A stretch of DNA of 6,502 bases from Desulfobia sp. (GTDB lineage: Bacteria > Desulfobacterota > Desulfobulbia > Desulfobulbales > SURF-16), in the NCBI GenBank assembly GCA_030608985.1, contig JAUWDC010000071.1:1-6502 (forward strand), read 5' to 3'. Positions 5,807-6,502 of the stretch are shown here, one piece after another. The notes beneath the pieces were generated by a model that saw nothing but the letters and a program-made list of their open reading frames with translations, searched no databases and had not been told where the DNA came from. Position 1 is the stretch's first letter. Each line of letters opens with the position of its first letter. The translations under genes and the position numbers were made by a program.

Positions 5807-6478
5807 ATGAGTAATATTATCATGCAAAACAAAATGTTAGCACCCTCCATTCTTTCAGCAGATTTTGCCACGCTTGGCCAGGAAATTCAGGATGTTGTTG
5901 CCGCAGGAGCAGATGTTATCCATATAGACGTTATGGATGGTCATTTTGTCCCCAATATCACCATCGGCCCTCTGGTGGTTGATGCTGTAAGAAAAATTTG
6001 CGCCCTGCCTCTTGATGTTCACTTGATGATAAGTGATCCGGATAAATACATAGATGCTTTTGCCGCTGCCGGGGCTGACTGGATCACCGTGCACGTTGAA
6101 GCATCTACCCACCTGCACCGTACTATCCACAGAATAAAAGATCTGGGGAAAAAGGCAGGGGCTGTTCTCAACCCGGCAACATCTCTTACATCACTGGATT
6201 ACATTCTGGAAGATCTTGATCTGGTGATGCTGATGAGTGTCAACCCTGGTTTTGGGGGACAGTCATTTATTCCTTCAACCCTGGACAAGGTCAGGGAACT
6301 AAAAGGGATGATTGACCAAAAAAACCTTACGGTGGGAATTGAGATTGATGGAGGTGTCAGTCCGTCAACAATTTCAGAAATTTCAGAAGCCGGCGTAAAT
6401 ATTTTTGTCGCCGGCTCTGCAGTTTTCGGTGCAGAAGACTATTCCAAAGCTATCTCGACGCTGAAGAGTAGATGGTAA
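5807..6478 (+). CDS. rpe: Ribulose-phosphate 3-epimerase
   Basis: 223 residues from ATG 5807. The enzyme interconverts D-ribulose 5-phosphate and D-xylulose 5-phosphate in the pentose phosphate pathway (or Calvin cycle), in the cytosol, as a metal-dependent TIM barrel. Family blocks are all present: LAPSILSADF (11-20), HIDVMDGHFVPNITIGP (39-55), DVHLM (70-74), LMSVNPGFGGQSFIP (142-156), EIDGGV (179-184) and FVAGSAVFG (200-208). Predicted metal ligands are His39, Asp41, His72 and Asp181, with Asp41 and Asp181 as the acid/base pair; all are intact. The start is uncertain. ATG 5807 is 8 bp after the M16 stop without a Shine-Dalgarno sequence, ATG 5822 gives the same distance to APSILSADF as E. 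coli Rpe, and ATG 5834 is also in frame. It is probably co-transcribed with the M16 gene. Confidence 0.97.
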   Translation: MSNIIMQNKMLAPSILSADFATLGQEIQDVVAAGADVIHIDVMDGHFVPNITIGPLVVDAVRKICALPLDVHLMISDPDKYIDAFAAAGADWITVHVEASTHLHRTIHRIKDLGKKAGAVLNPATSLTSLDYILEDLDLVMLMSVNPGFGGQSFIPSTLDKVRELKGMIDQKNLTVGIEIDGGVSPSTISEISEAGVNIFVAGSAVFGAEDYSKAISTLKSRW

Positions 6479-6479
6479 A

Positions 6480-6502
6480 AAGTGCCTAACGTGAGCTAAA
6501 GT
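6480..6502. repeat. Possible left edge of another intergenic repeat, cut by the window end
   Basis: The last bases after the rpe stop (AGTGCCTAAC then GTGAGCTAAAGT) contain two related GTG...CTAA units about 9-10 nt apart. They resemble, from memory, a GTGCCTAA/GTGAGCTAA intergenic repeat type found in Desulfobacterota. Only about 22 bp are visible, so neither a partner arm nor the extent can be seen. Confidence 0.25.

Noticed and set aside
6476..6502. Terminator after rpe
   Set aside because: No stem-loop with a T-tract is visible in the 24 bases left before the window ends.

Overview
The window looks like a chromosomal segment of a Gram-negative bacterium. Three genes point that way: a seven-helix prolipoprotein diacylglyceryl transferase, an M16 zinc peptidase with a Sec signal peptide, and class I ribulose-phosphate 3-epimerase. 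The intergenic gaps are filled with short-period inverted repeats, including CACAGAG-type and AATTGATA-type families. From general knowledge such repeats are frequent in Desulfobacterota (former Deltaproteobacteria), so that phylum is the best guess, but no phylogeny was computed.

Layout. Positions 2-256 (+) hold the 3' end of a pentapeptide-repeat protein gene. A gap (257-412) follows, filled by a nested inverted-repeat element that lies between two convergent genes. Positions 413-1759 (-) encode a 448-residue dynamin-superfamily NTPase whose G domain resembles eukaryotic EHD proteins and which carries a two-helix membrane hairpin. A 375-bp divergent regulatory region (1760-2134) has a dyad between opposing promoter-like elements, a second heptad-phased inverted repeat, and a leader that could fold over the lgt ribosome-binding site. 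Three co-directional genes follow: lgt (2135-2935, TTG start), a 906-residue tandem M16 peptidase (3078-5798) and rpe (about 5807-6478). A third inverted repeat, built of 9-nt units, separates lgt from the peptidase gene. The window ends about 24 bp past rpe, in what may be the edge of another repeat.

How the genes relate. Lgt attaches diacylglyceryl to lipoprotein precursors at the inner membrane. The M16 protein is predicted to be exported and to degrade or process peptides in the periplasm. Rpe is a cytosolic pentose-phosphate enzyme that probably only shares transcription with the peptidase gene, since the gap is 8 bp. The EHD-like protein is predicted to sit in the inner membrane and remodel or sense it. 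Its divergent position next to lgt suggests, but does not show, a link to envelope biogenesis.

The most notable points are the EHD-like membrane NTPase with a changed G4 motif, the possible alternative pairing around the lgt Shine-Dalgarno sequence, and the phased inverted repeats in each sizeable intergenic gap. I see no mobile-element gene, CRISPR array, tRNA or rRNA.
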